NCBI RefSeq assembly: GCF_963677315.1
Contig: NZ_OY781939.1
Span: 2,832,453 to 2,896,452, forward strand
Direction: 5' to 3'
Source of the DNA: an uncultured Sphaerochaeta sp.
Lineage (GTDB): Bacteria; Spirochaetota; Spirochaetia; Sphaerochaetales; Sphaerochaetaceae
Length of the DNA stretch: 64,000 bases
Made by a program: the position numbers and the translations under genes. Under the pieces are notes generated by a model. The model was not told the origin of the DNA. It saw only the letters and a list, made by a program, of their open reading frames with translations, and made no database searches. This document shows, one piece after another, positions 50,674-59,742 of this stretch (positions are counted from its first letter, which is position 1; every line of letters starts with the position of its first letter).

Positions 50674-52460
50674 TGGCGTTCAGAAACTACATTTTGGTCT
50701 GTGGAGGAACAGCGTGTGAATCGAGCCGCGCGGACCAGATTTACCAGAACCTCTTAGAAGAGTGCAAGGCTCAGGGGGTTGCGGACGAGGTACAGATTGT
50801 AAAGACCGGATGTTTCGGTTTTTGTGAGCAGGGACCGATTGTAAAGATCTTGCCAGAAGACTCCTTCTACGTGAAAGTTAAACCCGAAGATGCAAAAGAG
50901 CTTATCAGTGAGCACATCATCAAGGGCCGTGAAGTCACCCGACTGTTATATGACAAAGAAGCAAGCCGAAAGAATGCAAAGGTAGAGGATATCAAATTCT
51001 ACCAGAAACAGTTCAGGATTGTACTTCGCAACTGTGGATTCATTGATCCAGAAAATATTGACGAATATATCGCCCGTGAGGGATACCAGGGCTTGGAGAA
51101 GGCTCTCTTTGAGATGACCAGTGAGGACATCATCGAGGAACTGAAGACCGCTGGGCTTCGCGGTCGTGGCGGTGCTGGCTTCCCCACATGGATGAAGTGG
51201 AACTTCTCCCGTCAGGCAGAGAACGATACCAAATATGTTGTCTGTAATGCTGATGAAGGAGATCCGGGTGCCTATATGGACCGCTCAACGCTCGAAGGTG
51301 ATCCGCACAGCGTACTTGAAGCAATGACCATCTGTGGTAAGGCAATTGGCGCTACCAGAGGATTCATCTACATCCGTGCAGAGTACCCCTTGGCTATCCA
51401 CCGTCTTGAGATTGCCATGCAGCAGGCTCGTGAATACGGCCTCCTTGGACAGAATATCCTGGGAAGTGGTTTTGATTTCGATATTGAGATCCGTCTCGGA
51501 GCAGGTGCATTTGTCTGTGGTGAAGAGACTGCTCTCTTGCAGTCCATTGAAGGCAAGCGCGGTATGCCGCAACCTCGTCCTCCATTCCCTGCTGTGAAGG
51601 GTCTGTGGGGTAAGCCGACAGTCATCAACAACGTTGAGACCTGGGCTAATATTCCCGTCATCATCACCAAGGGTGGCAACTGGTTCAGCAAGATCGGTAC
51701 TCCTGACAGTAGGGGAACCAAGGTATTTGCCCTCACCGGTAAGATTCGTAACTCCGGCCTGGTAGAGGTCCCGATGGGTACAACCCTCCGTGAGATCGTA
51801 TACGACATCGGTGGTGGAATTGCCAATGACAAGAAGTTCAAGGCTGTTCAGACCGGTGGTCCTTCCGGTGGTGTTATCACCGATGCCGATCTGGATACCC
51901 CGATTGATTTCGGTTCCTTGGTCCGCATTGGTTCCATGATGGGAAGCGGTGGTATGATCGTCATGGATGAGGATGACTGTATTGTTGACGTTGCAAAGTT
52001 CTATCTGAACTTCACTGTTGATGAATCCTGTGGAAAATGCGCACCTTGTAGAATCGGTGGCCGGTCCCTGACCAACATCCTGGAGAAGATAACTTCCGGG
52101 AATGGTACCCTTCAGGACTTGGATACACTCGAGACCATCGGGGAAGCAATGAGAAAAGGTTCCTTGTGTGCTTTGGGGCAGACTGCTCCCAATCCGGTCC
52201 TATCAACGATCAAGCATTTCAAGGACGAGTACATGGCCCACATTGTGGACAAGAGCTGTCCCAGTGGTACCTGTAAGAAATTGGTCAGGTACTCGATCAA
52301 TCCCGAGAAATGTATCGGTTGTACGGCTTGTGCACGAAAGTGTCCGGTCGCAGCAATCTCTGGCGAAAGAAAGCAAGTTCACATCATTGACCAATCCATC
52401 TGTATCAAGTGTGGTGTATGTATGGAAACTTGTAAGTTCGGCGCCGTTGAAATCCACTAG
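50673..52460 (+). CDS. hydB: NuoF-like flavin and Fe-S subunit of the [FeFe]-hydrogenase (HydB)
   Basis: The 595-residue protein has three parts. The N-terminal [2Fe-2S] thioredoxin-like domain shows LVCGGTACESS and KTGCFGFCEQGP. The NuoF core has GLRGRGGAGFPTWMKW for FMN and CNADEGDPGAYMDR for NAD(H), with the [4Fe-4S] site SCGKCAPCRIGG. Two C-terminal ferredoxin clusters are CIGCTACARKCP and CIKCGVCMETCK. It oxidises or reduces NAD(H) and is the likely site of electron bifurcation. Confidence 0.94.
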   Translation: MAFRNYILVCGGTACESSRADQIYQNLLEECKAQGVADEVQIVKTGCFGFCEQGPIVKILPEDSFYVKVKPEDAKELISEHIIKGREVTRLLYDKEASRKNAKVEDIKFYQKQFRIVLRNCGFIDPENIDEYIAREGYQGLEKALFEMTSEDIIEELKTAGLRGRGGAGFPTWMKWNFSRQAENDTKYVVCNADEGDPGAYMDRSTLEGDPHSVLEAMTICGKAIGATRGFIYIRAEYPLAIHRLEIAMQQAREYGLLGQNILGSGFDFDIEIRLGAGAFVCGEETALLQSIEGKRGMPQPRPPFPAVKGLWGKPTVINNVETWANIPVIITKGGNWFSKIGTPDSRGTKVFALTGKIRNSGLVEVPMGTTLREIVYDIGGGIANDKKFKAVQTGGPSGGVITDADLDTPIDFGSLVRIGSMMGSGGMIVMDEDDCIVDVAKFYLNFTVDESCGKCAPCRIGGRSLTNILEKITSGNGTLQDLDTLETIGEAMRKGSLCALGQTAPNPVLSTIKHFKDEYMAHIVDKSCPSGTCKKLVRYSINPEKCIGCTACARKCPVAAISGERKQVHIIDQSICIKCGVCMETCKFGAVEIH

Positions 52461-52481
52461 GATCAGGTTAGGAGGAATCAA

Positions 52482-54230
52482 TTGAGTATCGTACATGTAA
52501 AGATAAACGGCATTCCCGTAGAGGTTGAAGCGGGGACCACTATATTGCTTGCAGCCCGGAAGGCTGGGGTGAACATCCCAACCCTCTGCTACCATGATGA
52601 CCTCAAGCCATTTGGCTCATGTGGTCTGTGTATCGTGAAGCAGGAAGGCAGTGCCAAGATCCTTAGAGCTTGTGCAGCCCCTGTTGCAGAGAATATGAGC
52701 ATCATCACCCACGACCAGGAGCTGTTCCAGGTACGGAAGACCATCTTGGAGATGATCCTCAGCACCCACCCATCAAGCTGTCTGACCTGTATCCGTAACG
52801 GAGAGTGTGAGCTGCAGACCTTGGCAGCTGAGTTCGGTATTCGTGAGCAGCCCTTTGAGGTCCGCTTGAGTGACCGGCCGAAAGATACATCCTCTGCTTC
52901 CATCGTGCTTGACCCTGAGAAGTGCATCAAGTGTGGACGCTGTGTCCAGGTCTGTCAGGATCTGCAAGGTGTCTTTGCTCTTGAGTTCATCGGACGAGGT
53001 GATGGTACCTGTATGGCACCAGCTGCAATGTTGCAACTTGAGGACAGTCCCTGTGTCCGCTGTGGCCAGTGTGCTGCACACTGCCCAGTTGGAGCCATTT
53101 ATGAGAAGGATGAGATTGCAACTTTCCAGGAAGCAGTCGCAGATCCTGAGAAACAGGTAGTTGTCCAGATTGCTCCATCAATCCGCGTAGGACTTTCTGA
53201 GTCCTTCGGACTTCCTGCTGGCACGGTCACAACCGGTAAGATTTATGCCGCTCTTCGCAGGCTTGGCGTAGCTGCCGTGCATGACACCAACTTTGGTGCC
53301 GACCTTACCATCATGGAAGAAGGTAGTGAGTTGGTGCATAGGCTGACCAAGGGAGGAGCCCTTCCTCAGTTCACCTCTTGCTGTCCTGCCTGGGTTGATT
53401 ACGTCGAGAAGTATTATCCGGATCTTTTGGATATGGTTTCCAGTGCAAAGAGCCCGATGCAGATGGTCGGAGCGATTGAGAAGACCTATACCGCTGAGAA
53501 GCAGAATATGGATCCAGCGAAGATGTTCACTGTTGCAATCATGCCGTGTACCGCCAAGAAGTATGAGGCATACCGCGATGAGAGCATGCGCTCCAGTGGT
53601 TACCAGGATGTGGATCTTGTGCTCACCACCCGTGAGTTTGCCCGCCTGATCAAGGCAACCGGTATTGATTTCCTCCATCTTGAGGATGAGGAAGCAGACA
53701 ATCCAGTTGGTGAATACTCTGGAGCCGGTACCATCTTCGGTGCAACCGGTGGTGTCATGGAAGCTGCAGTCCGTACCGCCTATCATGTTGTTACTGGAAA
53801 AGAGCTCGAGAATGTCGAGGTTGGAGCAGTTCGTGGATTGAGTGAGATCAAGAAAGGAACAGTTGACTTCGATGGAACCCCGGTTCGAGTCGCCGTCGTC
53901 CATGGTCTGTCCCATGTCGCTGAAGTACTGGATGAGGTAAGAGCTGCCCGGGCGGCGGGCAAGCAGGCTCCGTATGAGTTCATCGAGGTAATGGCTTGCC
54001 GTGGTGGTTGTATCGCCGGTGGTGGGCAGCCCTATGGTGCAAACGATGAACTTCGTTTGATGCGGAGTGAAGGTCTCTACTCGGATGATAAGCAGAGCAA
54101 GGTCAGATGTTCCCACCAGAACGAGTCGATCAAGCAGCTGTACGAGGAGTTCCTGGACAAACCGCTCAGCAAAAAGTCTCATCATCTATTACATACCACC
54201 TATCAGGAGATTCCTGTTTACAAGGCCTGA
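52482..54230 (+). CDS. hydA: [FeFe]-hydrogenase catalytic subunit HydA
   Basis: The 582-residue protein starts at a TTG behind AGGAGGAATCAA. It has an N-terminal [2Fe-2S] domain (CYHDDLKPFGSCGLC), a His-ligated cluster segment (HPSSCLTCIRNGECELQ) and two [4Fe-4S] motifs (CIKCGRCVQVC, CVRCGQCAAHC). The H-cluster motifs follow: TSCCPAWVDYVEKYYPD (L1), MPCTAKKYEAYRDE (L2) and EVMACRGGCIAGGGQP (L3). All ligands are present. It forms or consumes H2 with electrons from the partner subunits. Confidence 0.96.
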   Translation: MSIVHVKINGIPVEVEAGTTILLAARKAGVNIPTLCYHDDLKPFGSCGLCIVKQEGSAKILRACAAPVAENMSIITHDQELFQVRKTILEMILSTHPSSCLTCIRNGECELQTLAAEFGIREQPFEVRLSDRPKDTSSASIVLDPEKCIKCGRCVQVCQDLQGVFALEFIGRGDGTCMAPAAMLQLEDSPCVRCGQCAAHCPVGAIYEKDEIATFQEAVADPEKQVVVQIAPSIRVGLSESFGLPAGTVTTGKIYAALRRLGVAAVHDTNFGADLTIMEEGSELVHRLTKGGALPQFTSCCPAWVDYVEKYYPDLLDMVSSAKSPMQMVGAIEKTYTAEKQNMDPAKMFTVAIMPCTAKKYEAYRDESMRSSGYQDVDLVLTTREFARLIKATGIDFLHLEDEEADNPVGEYSGAGTIFGATGGVMEAAVRTAYHVVTGKELENVEVGAVRGLSEIKKGTVDFDGTPVRVAVVHGLSHVAEVLDEVRAARAAGKQAPYEFIEVMACRGGCIAGGGQPYGANDELRLMRSEGLYSDDKQSKVRCSHQNESIKQLYEEFLDKPLSKKSHHLLHTTYQEIPVYKA

Positions 54231-54250
54231 TAGTTGGCCAGTATCCAATT

Positions 54251-54275
54251 TGCCCGGCCCCCGACAGGCCGGGCA
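54251..54275 (+). terminator. hairpin terminating the hydrogenase operon
   Basis: TGCCCGGCC (54251-54259) pairs with GGCCGGGCA (54267-54275), nine pairs with a 7-nt loop, followed by TCCTTGTT. Confidence 0.7.
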
Positions 54276-54290
54276 TCCTTGTTGTAAGAG

Positions 54291-54311
54291 AGACCCGGAT
54301 TATCCGGGTCT
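54291..54311. terminator. second hairpin between convergent genes
   Basis: AGACCCGGA (54291-54299) pairs with TCCGGGTCT (54303-54311) around TTA. It stands between convergent genes and may serve the - strand lipoprotein gene or both. Confidence 0.6.
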
Positions 54312-54340
54312 CAATGTGTTAAAAAGCACAATACCGAAAG

Positions 54341-56380
54341 TTAGGGAATGGCACACAGAATCAGTGAATCATTCATGTCAGAGACAATCGCCAGGTGTTC
54401 TTCACTGGGAGAGAGTGTCATTCTAGCAGGAGCATAATCACCGAGGGAACTATTCTCCAGGAAGAGCGGTCTCCCGAACCCATCAACAGAGAAAGAAACA
54501 ACATTCTTGCTGTCTTTTGCAAGTACGTAGAGCATGGTGTCATCCTTGTTTGAGACGAGCTGTGAGATTCCTTCCATTGCCCCGATATCATTCTGGGAGG
54601 AGGTATACACCTCCTTCTGGGTCCATGCATTACTTGCATAGGCAAACCTCCCAATATCGTTATCCGTTGCATAGATAAGCTGCTCATCGTTGATGAAGTG
54701 CAGGGAACCAATATTGTCTAGGTACGGGGTGTCGGTACTCTGGAAATGCTGGTCCTGTGCAAACAGGTCGTCCATGGGGTTCTTCCGGCAGAGTTTGAGA
54801 AATCCTGTGTCCGTATCTGCCAGAGCTGCACTCTGTGATCCTTCTGAGATTGCCAAGGCGTCAAAGACAGGCGGGTTGGAGAACCACCAGATATACTCTC
54901 CAGGGTCAGCACTCTCAGGGGTTTGTGCATACAGGTTTGTCTGTACCACATGCGAAGCATCAGGTATCAGGCCATAGAGAATTCCTGTGGTTGCCTCCTT
55001 GCTTAGTTGATGCAGGCTTGTGAAGGTTTTGCTTGAACTGCTTGTTTTGTAATAGGTGTTGTTCCGTTCAAACTGTTTGGTGAGCGTTGCGTTTTTTGAA
55101 TCATAGAAATAGACGCTTAGGCTCGGAATGCTTGCATCAGCGATGGCAACAAGTTTTGTGAGTGGATCGACATATATGTCGGTTACCTGTACTGCGTTGA
55201 AGCCATCAGTTGTGGTATAGGTGTTTACCACCTCCAGGGTATCACGGACAATCCTACAGACTTGGATGGTCTGATGTTGGTTGCTGGCCAGCACCAACTT
55301 TCCATCGGGCAGGAATGCTACATGGGCATTCTTCCCGACATACAAGCCATCGGTAGTGTCCTCTACCATTCCGACGAGTTTAGGAACCCCCGCGGTTCCC
55401 TCGACAGCGGCTTTGAAAGTGATGCTGGCCGATCCAGTACTAGCCAGGAGTGCTCCTTTTGCAATGACATCCAAGCGATGTAGTCCACTCTCCGGGGTGA
55501 ATGCACAGGAGAGCGCATTGCTGATTTCCTCTCCGTCCAGATACCAGCTCACCTCCAGGTCTGTTGCCTCTTGGGCAGAGAGTGTTGCCGTTGCTGGGAC
55601 TTGTGCCTCCATGACTTCTCTGATTCCTTGGATGCTGCACTCGACGGGTACTCCCAGGTTGTTTACCAAGGTGATGGTTGCTGGAATATCCGCATACTTA
55701 TCCAATGTCAGTTCGATAACCCCCTCAGTGGTCTTGTTTCCCACTACCCGGATTACCTCTGCACATCCAGCGACTGCAGTTGTCCCACTGTACAACTTTG
55801 CTCTCAGCAAGTAGGAGCCTGCAGGATAGGAGCCGTTGAAAACAACGGAGCCGTTTTCCATGTTGTTCGTTGTTGGGGTGAGCGATGTGCTGGTTCCCTG
55901 TGGGTCGGTAAGCCATACCTCAAGGCTGGGACTGTTGATCTTGCTCGCATCCCATCCCAGGTGAATATCCATCATACCATTCCCGCTGAGCGCGTCCAGT
56001 GTGATGACTGTTTCCAGGGGGTCCTTTGATAGGTTGACTGAAACAGAACCTGTAACAAGATCGACGCCTTGGTCGTTCCTTCCTACGGCTGTGATGTCCC
56101 AGGTGCCGATCAAGAGACCATCGACATCGACGGTACTGGTGTTGGACATGACGCTGAAGGTGGTATCCTGGGGTCCTGTACCTTCCACTACGTAGCGAGA
56201 CACTTCCAGGGGAGTGTCATTTGGCAACAAGGTCTTCTCTGCTCCAGACCGCCTCTCCATGCTTACATGCAAGGAGGAGCGACCTGCGCTCTCTTCTTTG
56301 CATCCCCCAAAAGTAAAACACATGCAGCAACATAGAAGGGGAATCCAAAGCCAACGTGAACATTGTGATATTCTGTTCAT
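54341..56380 (-). CDS. large lipoprotein of unknown function, possible beta-propeller-like part
   Basis: From ATG 56380 the 679-residue protein has a lipobox FTFGGC (Cys 27). Residues about 30-330 look like consecutive beta-sandwich domains (for example GTWDITAVGRNDQGVDLVTG and GSYPAGSYLLRAKLYSG). The C-terminal half has repeated strand pairs with Asp/Asn-rich turns (KLVALASN-like, VQVTDIYVDPLTKLVAIADA, LIYATDNDIGRFAYASNAW) that suggest a beta-propeller. It is probably a surface-exposed lipoprotein. No family is named. Confidence 0.7.
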   Translation of the reverse strand: MNRISQCSRWLWIPLLCCCMCFTFGGCKEESAGRSSLHVSMERRSGAEKTLLPNDTPLEVSRYVVEGTGPQDTTFSVMSNTSTVDVDGLLIGTWDITAVGRNDQGVDLVTGSVSVNLSKDPLETVITLDALSGNGMMDIHLGWDASKINSPSLEVWLTDPQGTSTSLTPTTNNMENGSVVFNGSYPAGSYLLRAKLYSGTTAVAGCAEVIRVVGNKTTEGVIELTLDKYADIPATITLVNNLGVPVECSIQGIREVMEAQVPATATLSAQEATDLEVSWYLDGEEISNALSCAFTPESGLHRLDVIAKGALLASTGSASITFKAAVEGTAGVPKLVGMVEDTTDGLYVGKNAHVAFLPDGKLVLASNQHQTIQVCRIVRDTLEVVNTYTTTDGFNAVQVTDIYVDPLTKLVAIADASIPSLSVYFYDSKNATLTKQFERNNTYYKTSSSSKTFTSLHQLSKEATTGILYGLIPDASHVVQTNLYAQTPESADPGEYIWWFSNPPVFDALAISEGSQSAALADTDTGFLKLCRKNPMDDLFAQDQHFQSTDTPYLDNIGSLHFINDEQLIYATDNDIGRFAYASNAWTQKEVYTSSQNDIGAMEGISQLVSNKDDTMLYVLAKDSKNVVSFSVDGFGRPLFLENSSLGDYAPARMTLSPSEEHLAIVSDMNDSLILCAIP

Positions 56381-56464
56381 TGTAGCCTCCAACAAAGAAG
56401 AGGCAAACGGTAAACATTTGCTTCAAGGCTTTTCTTTTTTTCTTCGAGCAAGTACATTGGGGGC

Positions 56465-57010
56465 ATGCAAGCTTTAATCAAACTCATCCTATTGGCATTG
56501 ACCTTCTTCCTGGTCTTTATCAATCCCTCCTATATTGGAAAAGGGCTCTATTACTCTTTGTTCCCCCTTTTGTTCTTTTTGGTGTGGTTGTTCTATAGAA
56601 TCACCTACTACGTTTCTGAGAAAGAGGTCCGTAAGGCTACGGATGAGGCATTTCACTACTCCCTGTTCTGTGCCATGGTTCCTCCATTGGGGGAAGGAGA
56701 TTTGCTCAGAGGTAGAATGGTTGTCACCAAGGATGCTGTGGTTCTCTATCGTAGGGATGGCAGCAATCCTGTAAAAGAGTCCTATCGTTTGTCCATAGCT
56801 GACATAGAGGGATTTTCCATTGGAAAGGTGCTCTCTGTACGTAGTGGGATTACATTCAGGGCAAAAGGACAGAGTGAAGCAAAGTTTGTCGTCTCTCGTG
56901 CCCATGCAAAAAAAGAGGCTCTCACTGCAGCACTTGGCTGGAGTAGGCCTCTTGGGAATATTGAGGTAGGAGAGGAAGCCAGTCAGGCTCCCTCGTTCAA
57001 GGATCTCTAG
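56465..57010 (+). CDS. small membrane protein with PH-like cytoplasmic domain
   Basis: The 181-residue protein has two N-terminal transmembrane helices (about residues 4-20 and 28-46) and a beta-rich part, GRMVVTKDAVVLYRRDGSN through SIADIEGFSIGKVL to SGITFRAKGQSEAKFVVS. That order of strands is like bacterial PH-like/GRAM-like domains. Function is unknown. Its stop overlaps the end of the convergent gene by four bases. Confidence 0.6.
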   Translation: MQALIKLILLALTFFLVFINPSYIGKGLYYSLFPLLFFLVWLFYRITYYVSEKEVRKATDEAFHYSLFCAMVPPLGEGDLLRGRMVVTKDAVVLYRRDGSNPVKESYRLSIADIEGFSIGKVLSVRSGITFRAKGQSEAKFVVSRAHAKKEALTAALGWSRPLGNIEVGEEASQAPSFKDL

Positions 57011-58050
57011 AAACTGAATCCAAATCCGATTCGCATTGGTTCAAGCTGGATGGTGAAGTCATTTGCAGTGATGACCCATTGTGCCTGTACTCCTGCTTCA
57101 TAGAATACGCGCATCCATTCAGTCAGAGCATAGGAGACGCCTCCCTGGATCTTTCCAGTTACCCCAAACTCATTGCTTCCGCTGGATGGAATGATAACCG
57201 TAGGACCAAGTGAGACAGAGAGTGGGAAAGAGAGAGGTTTGTCGTCACGTAGGTTCCACTGAACCTTGCCCAATACGCTTATCTCCTGATCTCCCCCTAC
57301 TTTCGCATATTCGAGGGTTCCTCCAAACCTGAAGGCTCCCTCTGTATGTCTAAGGAGGTCAACCTGGATATCGAAGCCTTTATCCGAACCAGGGAACTGA
57401 TAGTCGAGGAATGAGACCGAGGAGTTGATTGACCACTGGAAAGCTTCCTCGTCGAAGGTAACAGCGCTGGTTGCCACTGAAGGCGTACTAGGCTTGAGAA
57501 TCACCTTCTGTGTTTCTTCTTCTGGCAAGGGCAGGACCATCTGCTCTTCTTTTTTTCTTGGTTCTTCTTCCAGTCCAAGTACAGGAGCTGCTTTCTCCAT
57601 CAGGCCTTTCTCTTCCTGATCTGTTCCTGCAACACGAGGAGGTGCGAAGGGTACTTGCACCACCGGTCCCCTGGGCCGTGGGAGCTTGAGGATTCCGTTC
57701 TTGATCAAGGGGTCTATAGGTAGTGGCATAGGCTCTGTAACCTGTATCACCGATTGCTTAGCTTCCTCTCTCATCACCGGCATGCTTGGTGTAGGGGGCT
57801 CTTGTACAGGCTCCTCAGGTCGTTGCATAAGTTCTGGGGGGAGTTCTGTTGCTTGCTTTGGTTCAACATATTGTGCAGGAGAAACCTCAGGGACCTGTAT
57901 GGTCTCGCTCTTTCCTGTTTGTTCACTGGTTGCCGTTTGTTCTGTTCCTCTTTGTCCAGCCAAAGGCCTGAACTCCACGTACCAGTAGGTACCTGCAGCC
58001 ACAGTCAGGACAGCAATGACAATCAATACTACAGACCAAATCTTGTTCAC
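57007..58050 (-). CDS. membrane-anchored Pro/Glu-rich protein with barrel-like C-terminus
   Basis: From GTG 58050 (AAGGAGTTTGTT before it) the 347-residue protein has one N-terminal membrane helix (VVLIVIAVLTVAAGTYWYV). About 150 residues of Pro/Glu/Gln-rich linker follow (for example ELPPELMQRPEEPVQEPPTP). The C-terminal ~140 residues have alternating strands ending in MRIGFGFSF, a typical outer-membrane strand with terminal Phe. The linker could span the periplasm. Function is unknown. Confidence 0.65.
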   Translation of the reverse strand: MNKIWSVVLIVIAVLTVAAGTYWYVEFRPLAGQRGTEQTATSEQTGKSETIQVPEVSPAQYVEPKQATELPPELMQRPEEPVQEPPTPSMPVMREEAKQSVIQVTEPMPLPIDPLIKNGILKLPRPRGPVVQVPFAPPRVAGTDQEEKGLMEKAAPVLGLEEEPRKKEEQMVLPLPEEETQKVILKPSTPSVATSAVTFDEEAFQWSINSSVSFLDYQFPGSDKGFDIQVDLLRHTEGAFRFGGTLEYAKVGGDQEISVLGKVQWNLRDDKPLSFPLSVSLGPTVIIPSSGSNEFGVTGKIQGGVSYALTEWMRVFYEAGVQAQWVITANDFTIQLEPMRIGFGFSF

Positions 58051-58243
58051 AACAAACTCCTTACAATAAACTATAACAATAAAGATCATAGTTTGTGTAC
58101 AAGTTTACCATGACTTACAACCATTAATGAGAAGAATTCCTGTTTTTCTTATGAAGAGACCCACTCCTCCTTGTTGATAGTACCCAATTTGGTGAATATT
58201 CCCATACCTTACTCCGTGCTAGTTTCAGCGTACGGAGGAATAT

Positions 58244-58816
58244 GTGCGTACCTTGATGATTATCATAACAATGCTCATCATATGCAGTCCGCTCTTTGGG
58301 GTAGGAACGAGCTTTTTCTGTTCTGTAGATGGTGCCGTCATCGATGCATTATGGAAGGAAACGGTACACGCTCGTGTGGAGCTTGGTCTCTCCCTGGATG
58401 ATCAGTTCTCCTTCCGTATCCCTCTCAGTCTTGCCGCTGAGCGCGAGATTGGAGGCCCCAGGCTGTTGGAAACCGGCCTCTTTCTCGATTATTACCCTCT
58501 GGACTGCGGGTTGCATCTTACCGTTTCCCTTATCCAGGTAGGCTTTCTTTTCAATGATTGGTATGACGATGAGGAGGACTCTCTCCGCTTCCTCAATGAA
58601 ATGGCATTCGGTTGGACAATCACTCCATACAACGGATTACGCATTGAACCAAGAGTGACCATACGCGACCCAAACGGTGTCTTCAGTTCAGCATACAAGA
58701 CACTCTCTTTGCGGTTTTCCTGCTATCCCATGATTCGGTTTTCCTTGCTTGTGGGGTGGTCTTTCCCCCTGAAGCAAAAGAACCAGAAAAAGATACAAGA
58801 GGAGGAAGGAATATGA
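58244..58816 (+). CDS. exported beta-rich protein
   Basis: The 190-residue protein begins at GTG 58244 behind ACGGAGGAATAT. It has a signal peptide (IIITMLIICSPLFGVG) and then beta-strand patterns such as FSFRIPLSLAAEREIGG, LHLTVSLIQVGFLF and LSLRFSCYPMIRFSLLVGW. A small outer-membrane-like protein is the best guess. It is cotranscribed with the next gene, whose ATG overlaps its stop as ATGA. Confidence 0.6.
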   Translation: MRTLMIIITMLIICSPLFGVGTSFFCSVDGAVIDALWKETVHARVELGLSLDDQFSFRIPLSLAAEREIGGPRLLETGLFLDYYPLDCGLHLTVSLIQVGFLFNDWYDDEEDSLRFLNEMAFGWTITPYNGLRIEPRVTIRDPNGVFSSAYKTLSLRFSCYPMIRFSLLVGWSFPLKQKNQKKIQEEEGI

Positions 58817-59664
58817 TAGGAAGAAGAATTGGTACCCAGGTTGTGGTATTGTTGCTCATTGTGCAACTCTCTGGTTGCTCCATGGGGCTGCAATCAGTAG
58901 AGAAACAGAAGATTTCAGATGATCAGCTACTGCCCGCAGTCTCTGATATGATCGAACAACAGAAGGACGTTGTCTGGCCATATCTGGAAGAGGAGGTCAG
59001 CCGTTCACTGACAAAGAGCAATCCCTCTGGCAAGCAGATCGTCAGCAATACCCTCTCTGAAGGTCAGGGAAGGGAGTATTTGGAGTTCTGTTATGCGGTA
59101 GGGGACCCTCTGGGAGAGGCTGATGTTGATAAGGTGGTCTCTTTTGCACACACATTGCTCAATGAAGAGGAGCAGCAACAGCTGGACCAACAACTGGTGC
59201 AGAGACGAAGCTTGCTTCAGGCAAGAGGAGAGAACCTCGCCCGGGGCTTGGCACCCAGTCAACGTGCAGCGTTCTGGAAAGATATGCAGAAGCTGGTGAC
59301 CAGGACACTGGTACTCTTTACCGCCGGGGTGGTTTATGCCTGCATCCCTACCACGGTCTTCTGGGGGAAAATCTCAGCGGCAACTGCTATTGCTATTGCC
59401 AGTGGTGTAGTCTCTACCACGGTCATGTCCATCTGGAGGTACTACCAATTCGGGGGAACTCCCGATGAAGCGTTCGGAGATTGGCTGAAGACGGTGACCA
59501 CAGAACCAGAACTCTCCAGTGCCATGACAGCCAGTGTCATTTCCGTGGGAAAAACGTTGAAGCGGGGACCGGTTGTTACGGGAATCATCATCTGTGTATT
59601 TGCACTCTATAATGTAGTGGATATGATCAAGCCAATGTTGAAGAGCTATGACTTCACGATCTAA
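58813..59664 (+). CDS. lipoprotein with C-terminal membrane segment, unknown
   Basis: From ATG 58813 (AGGAGGAAGGA before it) the 283-residue protein has a lipobox VQLSGC (Cys 22). Its middle is helical, including an acidic and glutamine-rich stretch (LNEEEQQQLDQQLVQRR). One or two hydrophobic segments stand in the C-terminal third (LVLFTAGVVYACIPTTVFWG, VVTGIIICVFALYNVVDM). The family is not recognised. Confidence 0.55.
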   Translation: MIGRRIGTQVVVLLLIVQLSGCSMGLQSVEKQKISDDQLLPAVSDMIEQQKDVVWPYLEEEVSRSLTKSNPSGKQIVSNTLSEGQGREYLEFCYAVGDPLGEADVDKVVSFAHTLLNEEEQQQLDQQLVQRRSLLQARGENLARGLAPSQRAAFWKDMQKLVTRTLVLFTAGVVYACIPTTVFWGKISAATAIAIASGVVSTTVMSIWRYYQFGGTPDEAFGDWLKTVTTEPELSSAMTASVISVGKTLKRGPVVTGIIICVFALYNVVDMIKPMLKSYDFTI

Positions 59665-59742
59665 ATAGTGTGGATTTGGTTGCCTGCAAGTCCAGTTTGT
59701 GAAATACTGGGCATTGGAATACTCACAATGAAGGAGAGATCA

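Noticed and set aside
53178-54185. Long - strand frame opposite hydA
   Set aside because: Mirror of a conserved gene in a region of strong codon bias; composition is not protein-like.
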